In this document: positions 1 to 8,063 of the stretch, piece by piece | Layout: each line of letters begins with the position of its first letter | Position numbering within the stretch: position 1 is the first letter of the stretch | DNA from: Candidatus Poseidoniaceae archaeon | GTDB lineage: Archaea > Thermoplasmatota > Poseidoniia > Poseidoniales > Poseidoniaceae | Direction of reading: 5' to 3' | DNA: 34,728 nucleotides | Assembly (NCBI GenBank): GCA_030747785.1 | Contig: JASLKC010000025.1 | Location: 1-34,728, forward strand | The notes under the pieces: model-generated | Databases searched by the model: none | The model's input: only the letters and a program-made list of their open reading frames with translations | Told to the model about the DNA's origin: nothing | Made by a program: the position numbers and the translations under genes

Positions 1-10
1 GGGGGGAATT

Positions 11-358
11 ATGTACGCGTGGCTGATGAATTTGTTTTCCAAAATGTTTGGCAATACTGCTAAAATAAATATGGAGAAAGATAGAGATGGAAATTATTCA
101 TCGGGAAAAAACTGGGTCGGTCCAGAGGGTACTGAGAGTGGTCCGAGTGTCACTGAAAATTGGTACTTGTCATACGATGGTCCAGCGCCTATAGTGGAGG
201 GCATCTATGAGGAAAATTACGGTGTAGACAGAGGAGATGGTGCCATTCCAATTGATTTCTATATCAAAAAATGGGGATTTCCAAACGGATTTGGGAAAAC
301 TGATTATGAGAAAGAAATAGCAACGAATAACAAAATTTTGGCCGAAAGTGGAGAATAA
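11..358 (+). CDS. Hypothetical protein, possibly 5'-truncated by the window edge
   Basis: I do not recognise this protein. From the ATG at 11 it has 115 residues. No in-frame stop lies between base 2 and the ATG, so the true start may be outside the window. The N-terminus is mildly hydrophobic (M-Y-A-W-L-M-N-L-F). The rest is polar and rich in Gly, Asp, Glu, Asn and Tyr, with no cysteines and no clear membrane helix. The C-terminal half contains IPIDFYIKKWGFPNGF. This stretch looks more AT-rich than the housekeeping genes downstream. It could be a small accessory or recently acquired gene. Coding status rests only on an open frame of reasonable length. Confidence 0.45.
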   Translation: MYAWLMNLFSKMFGNTAKINMEKDRDGNYSSGKNWVGPEGTESGPSVTENWYLSYDGPAPIVEGIYEENYGVDRGDGAIPIDFYIKKWGFPNGFGKTDYEKEIATNNKILAESGE

Positions 359-412
359 AGAGGGCACATTAGAACCCCTTTGCATTTTATTTTCCGATAC
401 TAAGGGGATTCA

Positions 413-604
413 GTGGGTCGATACAGACGCTACCCTCTGAATCTATCCGAAAACGATTACGTAATCGAATTGTTCTTACAATCCATTCTGTTGGATGAAA
501 TTATGTGGGATTTATGTTACGGTTTGTTTCTATTATTGGCGATAATTATCGCTATTAGAAAGGGATGGATAAAATCTGCTTTGGAAATACTGTGGTGGGG
601 ATAA
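413..604 (+). CDS. Small single-pass membrane protein, unknown
   Basis: Unknown small protein of 63 residues from a GTG at 413. An internal ATG in the same frame, just before the hydrophobic stretch, would give a shorter product. The only recognisable feature is one strong hydrophobic segment near residues 30-48 (LCYGLFLLLAIIIAIRKGW), followed by a basic Arg-Lys-Gly-Trp-Ile-Lys stop-transfer-like end. That suggests a single membrane helix. It lies 54 bases after the first ORF and 57 bases before the lipoprotein gene, on the same strand. The reading frame could be a chance ORF in AT-rich DNA, so confidence is low. Confidence 0.3.
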   Translation: MGRYRRYPLNLSENDYVIELFLQSILLDEIMWDLCYGLFLLLAIIIAIRKGWIKSALEILWWG

Positions 605-661
605 CAACGCTAGCGTCTGTATGTTAGAAGCATTCATTAGATTAACTTTCATAGATATGTT

Positions 662-2305
662 GTGAACAAGGTAATTTACGCTTATTTATTTTCAATAATG
701 TTCGTATTGCCAGGTTGTTTTGGTACTGGAGACGGTGCAGATGGAGGCATTAGCGAAATCTTCGGGTGTATGGATAGTGATGCAATCAACTTCAATCCTG
801 AAGCAAATAGTGATGATTCTTCCTGTGAATATCTCATCATCCCATCTGCAAATCTAACTGCAACTATCCATTTCGATGAAGAGTTTGGTAGGATTGCACC
901 AATTCATGGTGTCAATAATGGACCATTGGTTAGAACTGCCTGGGAAATAGAGGATTGCCAAACGATTTGGTATGGTTCTAATTATACCGAAGAATACAAT
1001 GAAATGCAAATTCCATCTTCTCGTACCCATGGTGAAGGTCCAGGGGATATGAACCGCATATGGGTGCATGCTGACGATAATGGAGTGCCGATTTATGAGG
1101 GATATGACCCTCTTAATCTTTCAAATTATGATTTTTCTATAACCGATCAGAGAGTTCAAGCTACGATGGCAACCACTCATACTAGCGTATACTGGCGAAT
1201 GGGTTATCCTAAAGCATATCCAGCCTACGAAGATTGTTCTGATTGGCGTAGCCCACCCGATAATATCACAGTCTTTGCACAAGCAGCAGTCCAAGTATTG
1301 AAGCATTATCGAGAGGGTTGGAATGATGGCTTTTATTTTGATAGTTTTGATGTAGTCGAAGTTTGGAATGAACCATATTTATCTGATTGGTGGAGCGGTA
1401 CTGCAGATGAATATTATGACCTCTATCATGCGGTAAATTCAGCAGTGACCAGTGAATTTGGTGATGATATTGATGTTGTCGCTGCGATTTCATTGGGAGA
1501 TGGAGTTGATGGGTTTTCAGGCAGGTTTTTGGAATTAGCTCAACAAAACAATGAATCAATAGACGCTATTTATGCCCATTTATACAGGGTAAATCCTTCC
1601 CAAACAACCTATTTTTTCACTCATGAAACTGAATCCATCGGGGTATTTTTGGCACAGTATGGTTATTCAGAAAACACCCCTGTTTACATTACTGAATGGA
1701 ATCGAAATATTCCAGTCTATGCTCAAAGCCCTGCCAGTCAAGCCTATTTGACCAGCGTATTAACAATCTACAATGATCTATGGGAAGGAAATGAAGGAAA
1801 TTCAACCTATGAAGTAAGTACGCTGAGGATGGCACATTTCTTCGCAGCGAGAAGCTTCTTTTGGGAGGAAAATGGACGAATCAAACCACCTGGCATCACT
1901 TGGAGTGTTTACGGTGAAATGATTGCTAATACCCCTATCAGGTTACAAAATGAAGGTGGTTTTCCTTCAAATTCTATTGATTCAAATGAGTTTAATATTC
2001 TGGCTGGCAAATCTGAAAATGGTTCACAAATAAACATATTACTTTCTCGATACGTTGATGAGAATGCAAGTCAGCCCAACGAATTCAGTGCATTTACAGA
2101 TACTGTCAATCTATCAGTAGATGGTCTGAGTACCTCCTGCGTCTACACTTGGCAACATTGGGGAATGGTTGACAACAATTCAGAGCCATGGCAATTAATC
2201 GCAGAAGGTGAATTTACTGGAAACACTTTCGAGTTATCAAACTTTGAAATGAATCAACGTTCTTTCCATTTCATACAACTGGATTCGCCCTCTTCTTGCC
2301 AATGA
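662..2305 (+). CDS. Secreted lipoprotein, GH39-like clan GH-A glycoside hydrolase
   Basis: Predicted extracytoplasmic, lipid-anchored glycosidase of 547 residues with a GTG start. The N-terminus is a lipoprotein signal: a hydrophobic segment followed by the lipobox LPGC with Cys19. A short cysteine-bounded motif follows (C36 to C55, GCMDSDAINFNPEAN), of a kind common in secreted proteins of marine Bacteroidetes and Group II archaea. The rest looks like a (beta/alpha)8 barrel of clan GH-A. The acid/base candidate is Glu237 in VVEVWNEPYLSDWW. The nucleophile candidate is Glu345 in VYITEWNRN, about 108 residues later, the right spacing for GH39/GH5-type retaining enzymes. A beta-rich C-terminal region follows (about 430-547). 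Substrate cannot be read from the sequence; xylan-, mannan- or glycosaminoglycan-like sugars are possible. It converges with the surface-protein gene at 2337-6254. Confidence 0.75.
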   Translation: MNKVIYAYLFSIMFVLPGCFGTGDGADGGISEIFGCMDSDAINFNPEANSDDSSCEYLIIPSANLTATIHFDEEFGRIAPIHGVNNGPLVRTAWEIEDCQTIWYGSNYTEEYNEMQIPSSRTHGEGPGDMNRIWVHADDNGVPIYEGYDPLNLSNYDFSITDQRVQATMATTHTSVYWRMGYPKAYPAYEDCSDWRSPPDNITVFAQAAVQVLKHYREGWNDGFYFDSFDVVEVWNEPYLSDWWSGTADEYYDLYHAVNSAVTSEFGDDIDVVAAISLGDGVDGFSGRFLELAQQNNESIDAIYAHLYRVNPSQTTYFFTHETESIGVFLAQYGYSENTPVYITEWNRNIPVYAQSPASQAYLTSVLTIYNDLWEGNEGNSTYEVSTLRMAHFFAARSFFWEENGRIKPPGITWSVYGEMIANTPIRLQNEGGFPSNSIDSNEFNILAGKSENGSQINILLSRYVDENASQPNEFSAFTDTVNLSVDGLSTSCVYTWQHWGMVDNNSEPWQLIAEGEFTGNTFELSNFEMNQRSFHFIQLDSPSSCQ

Positions 2306-2340
2306 AGTACTTCAGGCACCGTGATTTCAGTTGAAATCAC
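2304..2340. terminator. Bidirectional hairpin between convergent genes
   Basis: Between the stop of the GH39-like gene and the stop of the convergent surface-protein gene lies a perfect inverted repeat. The arms GTGATTTCA and TGAAATCAC (2321-2340) are separated by two bases and can form an 8-9 bp stem. A second palindrome, GAAGTACTTC, sits at 2304-2313. The longer hairpin overlaps the minus-strand stop codon. It is placed to separate the two transcripts, but it lacks the oligo-T tract usual for archaeal termination, so its role as a terminator is inferred. Confidence 0.45.
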
Positions 2341-5300
2341 TGTAATTTCCACTCGCCCGATACAGCGTCATAGAACATCACAGAGCCATCGGCTTGTCGA
2401 GCCCAATGCACTCCCGCTTCATCGACCCATTGTTCGGCCTTTGTTTCAGCAGCTGCCATCTCATGAAGTGATTCGGCTGGCATGGCCTCTTGGAAGAACG
2501 CTATGTTGTCGTCTTCCAGATGGTCAATCGCAGTTTTTGATTTAGAGCGCATGAAGAACATAGCAACCCCGCATGCACCGATTACGAATGTCAGTACCCA
2601 GATTAACCATGTGAGGTCCTTAGCATCCTCAGCTCTCCACATCGTAGGGTCATTCGGGAAGTAATCTTCACCATCAGGAACTCCATCTTCATCGGTGTCC
2701 TTGGTTGCATCAGGATCGTTTGGGAATGCGTCTAATTCATCGGCAACACCGTCGGAATCGCTGTCTTTCTGATCGAGTGCACAGCCATCGGAGTCCACGA
2801 AAGAGCCCTCAGCAGAGGAAGGACAGATATCCAGATGATCTTTCACACCATCGGAATCTCCGTCCCGCTGATCCGGTGAACAACCGTAGATGTCTGTGGG
2901 CGACCCCAGAAGGCTGCCAGGGCACAGGTCTGATGCATCATCGCGACCATCGCCGTCACTGTCAAGTTGAGACTCCGCACATCCGAAAGTACTCACAAAT
3001 ACTCCTGTATCCGTTCCAGGGCAAGCATCGATCTCATCGTTGACGCCATCGCCGTCACTGTCCACCTGATATCCACCACAGCCGTTCTCATCGACCTGTG
3101 TGTTTGAATCCGTTAGAGCACAATCGTCTACATCATCCATGACTCCATCACCATCGCTATCGCGTTGTGCTGCAGAACAACCACTGGCATCGACACTATC
3201 GTCCTCTAAGGTGTTGGGGCAGGCATCGAGTGAATCATTGATACCGTCCTCATCGCTGTCCTTCTCAACATCGGCACATCCAGTGCCATCGACATCATCG
3301 CCAGGAGTTGTGGTCGGACATAAATCGCGACTGTCATCAATTCCATCGCCATCGGTGTCTCTCTGTCCGGCTGAACATCCTTGGTTGTCGGCAACCATGC
3401 TTGGAGGGGTATTCGGACAGGTATCCCAAGAGTTGTTCACTCCGTCCATATCATCGTCGATTTGATTCTCAGCGCAGCCTTGTGAATTGACGCTCTGGCC
3501 AGGCGTAGTTGCCGGACAAAGGTCGTCATCATCCATGACACCGTCACCATCGCTATCCTCTTGCGAAGCCGAGCAGCCATTCTCATCGACGACTTCTCCT
3601 GGTGGGGTGTTCGGGCAGAGGTCTCCAGAATTACCGTTGGCATCATCTCCATAGCCGTCATTATCGCTATCAGCCCATTGAGTTGGGTCATCTGGGAAAA
3701 TATCAGCATCGGTTCCCGAAGGATTGTCTCCGTAACCATCGCCGTCTCTATCTGCCCATTGGGTTGAATCAAGAGGGAATGCGTCGGGGTTGGTCCCCTG
3801 CTGGTTGTCTCCGTAACCATCACCATCACTGTCAGCCCACTGGGTTGGGTCGGTCGGGAATATATCGGGATCATCGCCCTGCTGGTTATCTCCCCATCCA
3901 TCTCCGTCCTGATCGGACCATTGGGTGCCGTCATTAGGGAATGCGTCAGGGTCGTTACCGCTGGTGTTGTCACCATATCCGTCACCATCGGCATCGGACC
4001 ATTGAGTTGAGTCTGCAGGGAATGCATCTCCATTGTTCCCCCAACTGTTGTCTCCATATCCATCGCCATCAGAATCATACCATTGGCTCGGATCAAGTGG
4101 ATACATATCGCCTTGAGTTCCGTTGGAATTATCACCATAGCCGTCACCATCGGTATCCTTCCACTGAGTGGAATCGAATGGGAACTCGTCTGGATTTACA
4201 CCGGTCTGGTTGTCGCCGAATCCATCTCCATCCAGATCAGACCACTGGGTAGGGTCATTGGGAAATACATCAGCGTTGGTTCCATTCGGGTTATCACCAT
4301 AGCCATCGCCATCGGAATCGTACCATTGTGAGGGGTCGTTTGGAAAGGCATCGACATCATCCATGAATCCATCGCCATCGCTATCGCGCTGACTTGCAGA
4401 ACATCCATCCATATCTACCGAAGCACCAGCAACGGTATTGGGGCAGAGATCATCTTCATTCGCCACTCCATCATTGTCATTATCATAAGTCAGATTGAAG
4501 CAGTAGGTATCTGAATCAATCTGGCTTCCAGAGAGATAGAGAATCGTTTCAGCACAGTACAATCCACTCTGTGAAGGTGTATTGTAATGGAATGTTTGAC
4601 CGGTATGAGTCGAAGAGGTTGCGGTGAAGTTTGTGAGGTTCGAGGTCATGGAGATGGTCCCATTATTGAATAAACTCACCGTGGTCTGATAGCTGTAAGA
4701 AGCCCCAGAACTCAAACTCGACATACTCACGTCCACGGAATTAGTGGTAGCGTTCACATCAGCGGTGGCCCCAGTGATTAGAATCGATGGAATTGGGGGT
4801 AGGTATGAGGCAGTATGAACTCCGATAAAGGTGCTATTCGAGTCCATCAACAGGGTTGTCAGAACATACTCGTTTGTCGTCGATGGTCCCGTCATACTCA
4901 ATGTATTCGAATAGGATGTCCCACTTGCAGTGAAGTTATTCCAGCCATAATCAACTGTGGTATTAGTCACATTATCATTGTAATACCAAAACATGGAATA
5001 ACTCTGACCTGAGGTGAGGTTTGAGGCTTGATAAGAGGCTGAGCTACCACTGCTCATATTGGCTTCGAGCATTTCGTAGTACAACATTTCCATATCATAG
5101 GCAACAAAACTTCCATTCACCTCTATGAAGACAAATATGCCGTATATCCCTTCAATATCATCGCTCTGGAACGTCACATTATCCCACATAGAACTACTAT
5201 TGGCTACCCAATAGAATGAGCTCGAGTAATTACTCCCAGTCTGATTAAGTGGAAATTCATAAACGGTGTAATTTATCGAATAATTCACTCCTATGGTCAG

Positions 5301-6254
5301 CCCTGTGAAGTAATTGTCTGAACTATCCTTACCATTCATCGATACACTCACCGCCGGCGATGGTAGTTGATTTGGGTTGGCGAGTGTTACCTGCATGGTG
5401 TAATTACCCGAACCAGAATTTGCAATAATACCGAAGTACACCATGACACCACCGCCAGAAATATTTGTCCCATTAGTGGTAACAGAACTGGAACCAGTGG
5501 TAACATCAAAATCATCATCGATATAATATGTCCAGCCGGCATCTATCAGCACCAAACTGAAATTACCCCCTGAAGGGTAGGTGAGATTCACCCAGAGTTC
5601 ATCTCCGGATGGTATGGTCATGTTGTACAGGTCGGCGGTATCAGTGACCGAATCGATGTAACCATTGTAGGTCGCGCTGCTTGAAGTAAGTGTGAGAGCA
5701 GTTGCCTGTTGGCTACTCGCATCCCCTCCGGATCCAGCATCATTCTGACTTACTGGAGTCGAGAATGTGATGTTGAGCGAGTATTGACCATAGCCCGTAT
5801 ATGCTACGACATAGATGTAAACACTAGTTCCACCGGCTGAGAGGTTTGTTCCCCCAGTGCTAACAATCTCTGGATTGCTGAATTCACTAACATCATAGGC
5901 GAATGTGACTGCTGAGTCAACCAGATACAGATCGAAATCCTCGGTATTCGGGAATGACATTTCTACGGTGAGAATATCTCCACTCGGAATGTAGACCTCG
6001 AATAGGTCCTCGGGGTCTGTTGTATCATCTACCCATCCGATGTATGAACCATTGTTCTGTGACAGCGATACCGAAGTACCAGAGGTATTTCCTGCATCGC
6101 CACCAGAACCTCCATCGTTCTGAGTATTATTGGTCGCCTGGAACACGACTTGGTCCTCGCCCAGCGTAGAGGAGGCTTCAATTCCAAGACCACTGAATGA
6201 TGAGATTATCAAGAGGAGGCTGACTGCAATCCCTTTCGCTACGATGTCGGACAT
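2337..6254 (-). CDS. Giant membrane-anchored surface protein: PPC domains plus calcium-binding TSP3 repeats
   Basis: 1305-residue predicted cell-surface protein. Residues 1-28 are a Sec-type signal peptide. Two bacterial pre-peptidase C-terminal (PPC) beta-sandwich domains follow (about 45-165 and 171-292), each opening with ND(G/A)GSGGDA. Beta-rich Ser/Thr/Asn-rich modules with many N-x-S/T sequons run to about 585. Residues 590-1206 are acidic thrombospondin type-3 units of the form DxDGDGxxD. They are of two kinds: eight exact 27-residue units ending in (P/S/G)(T/S)QW, and about ten 33-34-residue units with paired cysteines (CPNT...GC). A membrane helix follows (about 1214-1235), then a 70-residue cytoplasmic tail ending in a WW-like motif (HWARQADGSVMFYD...W). 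Dozens of Ca2+ sites are expected, making a rigid stalk in seawater. Function is probably adhesion or presentation of surface enzymes. No catalytic domain was seen. Confidence 0.88.
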   Translation of the reverse strand: MSDIVAKGIAVSLLLIISSFSGLGIEASSTLGEDQVVFQATNNTQNDGGSGGDAGNTSGTSVSLSQNNGSYIGWVDDTTDPEDLFEVYIPSGDILTVEMSFPNTEDFDLYLVDSAVTFAYDVSEFSNPEIVSTGGTNLSAGGTSVYIYVVAYTGYGQYSLNITFSTPVSQNDAGSGGDASSQQATALTLTSSSATYNGYIDSVTDTADLYNMTIPSGDELWVNLTYPSGGNFSLVLIDAGWTYYIDDDFDVTTGSSSVTTNGTNISGGGVMVYFGIIANSGSGNYTMQVTLANPNQLPSPAVSVSMNGKDSSDNYFTGLTIGVNYSINYTVYEFPLNQTGSNYSSSFYWVANSSSMWDNVTFQSDDIEGIYGIFVFIEVNGSFVAYDMEMLYYEMLEANMSSGSSASYQASNLTSGQSYSMFWYYNDNVTNTTVDYGWNNFTASGTSYSNTLSMTGPSTTNEYVLTTLLMDSNSTFIGVHTASYLPPIPSILITGATADVNATTNSVDVSMSSLSSGASYSYQTTVSLFNNGTISMTSNLTNFTATSSTHTGQTFHYNTPSQSGLYCAETILYLSGSQIDSDTYCFNLTYDNDNDGVANEDDLCPNTVAGASVDMDGCSASQRDSDGDGFMDDVDAFPNDPSQWYDSDGDGYGDNPNGTNADVFPNDPTQWSDLDGDGFGDNQTGVNPDEFPFDSTQWKDTDGDGYGDNSNGTQGDMYPLDPSQWYDSDGDGYGDNSWGNNGDAFPADSTQWSDADGDGYGDNTSGNDPDAFPNDGTQWSDQDGDGWGDNQQGDDPDIFPTDPTQWADSDGDGYGDNQQGTNPDAFPLDSTQWADRDGDGYGDNPSGTDADIFPDDPTQWADSDNDGYGDDANGNSGDLCPNTPPGEVVDENGCSASQEDSDGDGVMDDDDLCPATTPGQSVNSQGCAENQIDDDMDGVNNSWDTCPNTPPSMVADNQGCSAGQRDTDGDGIDDSRDLCPTTTPGDDVDGTGCADVEKDSDEDGINDSLDACPNTLEDDSVDASGCSAAQRDSDGDGVMDDVDDCALTDSNTQVDENGCGGYQVDSDGDGVNDEIDACPGTDTGVFVSTFGCAESQLDSDGDGRDDASDLCPGSLLGSPTDIYGCSPDQRDGDSDGVKDHLDICPSSAEGSFVDSDGCALDQKDSDSDGVADELDAFPNDPDATKDTDEDGVPDGEDYFPNDPTMWRAEDAKDLTWLIWVLTFVIGACGVAMFFMRSKSKTAIDHLEDDNIAFFQEAMPAESLHEMAAAETKAEQWVDEAGVHWARQADGSVMFYDAVSGEWKLQ
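2637..3674 (-). repeat. Cysteine-type TSP3 repeat block
   Basis: About nine further units of 33-34 residues follow the 27-residue array. Each has the order DxDGDGxxDxxDxCPxT...GC(S/A)xxQ. The two cysteines per unit (CP and GC) probably form one disulfide each, a layout known from bacterial OmpA-linked TSP3 proteins. One more unit of this type lies upstream at about 4400-4490, so the 27-residue array appears inserted into, or expanded within, an older cysteine-type array. The block ends just before the membrane helix. Confidence 0.8.
3675..4322 (-). repeat. Eight tandem 81-bp (27-residue) TSP3 units
   Basis: Eight consecutive in-frame 81-bp units encode 27-residue repeats of the pattern xDxDGDGYGDN-(x)7-D-x-(F/Y)P-x-D-x-(T/S)QW, with no change in length. 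The acidic turn DxDGDGxGD matches the Ca2+-binding core of thrombospondin type-3 repeats. The central variable part carries most differences and the ends are almost fixed, as expected from unit duplication followed by drift. A shorter related unit precedes the array at about 4325-4395. Confidence 0.9.
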
Positions 6255-6376
6255 AGTCGGCCTATGTCGGTTTGACTCATGAAACCACTGCCTGCAATTC
6301 AGCCGCCTCAGGCGTGTTTACTTTTACTCTGGGTGAGGAAAGGATTGACATTGGATGAAGTGATGCAGAACTTTCT

Positions 6377-7357
6377 ATGGAAGACAAGAGGACCACATGG
6401 GTCAACAAACCGAAAGCCTGGTCGGTAAGCCGCAGAACATTGATGGAACAATGTCCAAGAGCATGGGCATTGAAGTATGGATTCGCTCGAAGAAATACTA
6501 GAACATTCAATCGAATCCTAACCGAGGTATCCGATTGGTCTTCACCTTGGAGATTGATGCTCAGGGCCCTGCGAGGTGTAATCATCGAGAGGCTTGAACT
6601 GGCATCCACGGGCAAGAACTGGTCTGAAAAAGACCTCGCATCCCGTATCAGATTTCGAATAATTGGCAGTCTTGAAAGACAGCGAGGAACAACACGCATA
6701 ATCGAAAAGAGAATTGGAGTGAGTAGCCGATTGAAGATGAAGGTCGGGAAGCAAGAAATCGCCCGTTTAGTGGAAATCGCTTGTCATAGATTCAATGCCG
6801 TAATGGCTTGCGAACCTATCTCTTCGATACTCGAAGGAAAAATCACCGATTGGTTCATTGCAGACAGATTAGAGAAAACTTCTCTCGATCGATACAAATT
6901 GCATGTTGCACCTGATATCGCATGGAGAAAGGGGCGCCGATGGCACTTGCTGAGACTAGCGATGCAAGGTGGGAAAAAACCCGGTCCCGAAAAGGTTCTT
7001 GAGAGCATGTCAATGGTATTGTGGGCATTATCTAATTCAGGAATGCCTGTGCTTGCCGAGAGATATGAAGTCTCTAGCCTCACATGGAATAGAGGAAGTT
7101 GGCGAAAATGGTCGATGACTGCAAATGATGAACAGGTCAAGGCGGCAACTGAATTGATCAAATTGGATATGAAAGCGATGTGTGACCTTCACTATCGCTT
7201 GGGTCCAAGCTGTGACCTATCGCAAATGCCCTTAGCAACTAATAGTAGGAATTGCACTAATTGCGGACACATCGATACTTGCCCAGGGGGAGAGGACCTG
7301 CATCGAGCACGCCTTGAGCAGGCGGCCTTGGAAATGGCAAAGGCTACCAAGTCATAA
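6377..7357 (+). CDS. RecB/Cas4-like PD-(D/E)XK-fold protein with Fe-S staple and degenerate active site
   Basis: 326 residues. The N-terminal SRRTLMEQCPRAWALKYG resembles the start of the nuclease module of AddB, Cas4 and related RecB-family proteins. Cysteines sit at 26, 293, 296 and 302, giving C-Xn-C-X2-C-X5-C, the spacing of the 4Fe-4S iron staple that joins the two ends of that module. The segment around 175-200 (VAPDIAWRKGRRWHLLRLAM) aligns by eye with the usual G-x-x-D-x(10-14)-(D/E)-x-K strand pair. Asp180 is kept, but the position of (D/E)-Y-K reads R193-L-A195. The protein is therefore probably a non-cleaving DNA-binding or structural derivative. There is no helicase neighbour. It diverges from the surface-protein gene. 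The ATG at 6377 has no clear Shine-Dalgarno sequence. The family assignment is by motif only. Confidence 0.6.
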   Translation: MEDKRTTWVNKPKAWSVSRRTLMEQCPRAWALKYGFARRNTRTFNRILTEVSDWSSPWRLMLRALRGVIIERLELASTGKNWSEKDLASRIRFRIIGSLERQRGTTRIIEKRIGVSSRLKMKVGKQEIARLVEIACHRFNAVMACEPISSILEGKITDWFIADRLEKTSLDRYKLHVAPDIAWRKGRRWHLLRLAMQGGKKPGPEKVLESMSMVLWALSNSGMPVLAERYEVSSLTWNRGSWRKWSMTANDEQVKAATELIKLDMKAMCDLHYRLGPSCDLSQMPLATNSRNCTNCGHIDTCPGGEDLHRARLEQAALEMAKATKS

Positions 7358-7397
7358 TGCCGGACAAAATTATGTGCAAATAACAGATAGTCACCTT

Positions 7398-7409
7398 CAA
7401 TAAATATGG
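7398..7409 (+). promoter_or_regulatory. Candidate TATA box for the scramblase-like gene
   Basis: CAATAAATATGG is centred about 22-24 bases before the ATG at 7425. No Shine-Dalgarno sequence lies between, so a leaderless or nearly leaderless transcript is likely. This is based on archaeal promoter spacing only. Confidence 0.4.
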
Positions 7410-7424
7410 CTCACTAGCACCGAT

Positions 7425-8042
7425 ATGAATCCCCAATTACAGAATATCTTAGGGCAAGATTCCATTATTGTGCAGCAATCTATGGAAGCCATTAGCATCG
7501 CTTTCGGAATCGACAAAGCAAACAAATACGATATCTTTGCCGCTAATGGTCAAAAAATAGGTACTGCAGAAGAAGTAAGTGGCGGTGCTGGCGGATTCAT
7601 TGTCCGCCAGTTTCTCAAGAATTCACGAGCCTGTACTGTACAGTTTTTCGATACGCAAGGTCAGGTAATTGGACAAGCCAAAAAACCATTTAGATTCTTT
7701 TTCTCTGAAATGGCTGCAATCGGTGATAACACCGAAGTCGGCAATGTACGTCGCCGGAATTTATTTCTCCGTAACTACACAATATCAGTAGGAGGAATTG
7801 AGCAATTCGATATCCAAAGTAGTCTTTTCCAATGGAAGAGGTTCAAGTTTGATGTCACTCGAAACGGTGTTGTTGTTGCTACAATCGCAAAGAAGTTTGA
7901 GGGCTTCATGAAAATGGCTTTCACCCAAGCGGATAATTTCTCGATTCAATTCCACGACAAGAATCTCACTTTGGAAGAACGCTATACACTATTTATGACT
8001 CTATTTCTCATCGACTTTGATGTATTTGAGCAAAAAAAGTGA
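7425..8042 (+). CDS. Scramblase-like / LURP-one-related (LOR) family protein
   Basis: 205 residues resembling the phospholipid scramblase / LURP-one-related beta-barrel family. The N-terminus has a Q-x-x-E segment (IIVQQSMEAISIAFGI). This is followed by repeated strands of the family pattern: Y-D-I-F-A-A-N-G-Q-K-I-G, then R-Q-F-L-K-N-S-R, then F-D-T-Q-G-Q-V-I-G, then the K-K-P-F-R-F-F-F type strand. The second half repeats the theme (NLFLRNYTISV...FDVTRNGVVVATIAKKFEGF...NFSIQFHD). The fold is a 12-stranded barrel around a central hydrophobic helix. Archaeal and bacterial members have no settled function; lipid or membrane binding is proposed from eukaryotic scramblases. There is no signal peptide. 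It converges with the tpiA gene, 21 bases apart, in an AT-rich junction. Confidence 0.7.
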   Translation: MNPQLQNILGQDSIIVQQSMEAISIAFGIDKANKYDIFAANGQKIGTAEEVSGGAGGFIVRQFLKNSRACTVQFFDTQGQVIGQAKKPFRFFFSEMAAIGDNTEVGNVRRRNLFLRNYTISVGGIEQFDIQSSLFQWKRFKFDVTRNGVVVATIAKKFEGFMKMAFTQADNFSIQFHDKNLTLEERYTLFMTLFLIDFDVFEQKK

Positions 8043-8063
8043 GCCGAGTGATTTAATCTATAT

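Noticed and set aside
3437-4252. Several open frames on both strands inside the repeat region
   Set aside because: They are translations of the repeats in other frames, with monotonous composition (Met/Thr/Pro or Arg/His rich) and no ribosome binding sites.
2637-4490. Regularly spaced repeats resembling a CRISPR or satellite array
   Set aside because: The periodicity is 81 bp or about 100 bp, in frame with one long coding region, and translates to calcium-binding TSP3 units; there are no identical short repeats with unique spacers and no cas genes.
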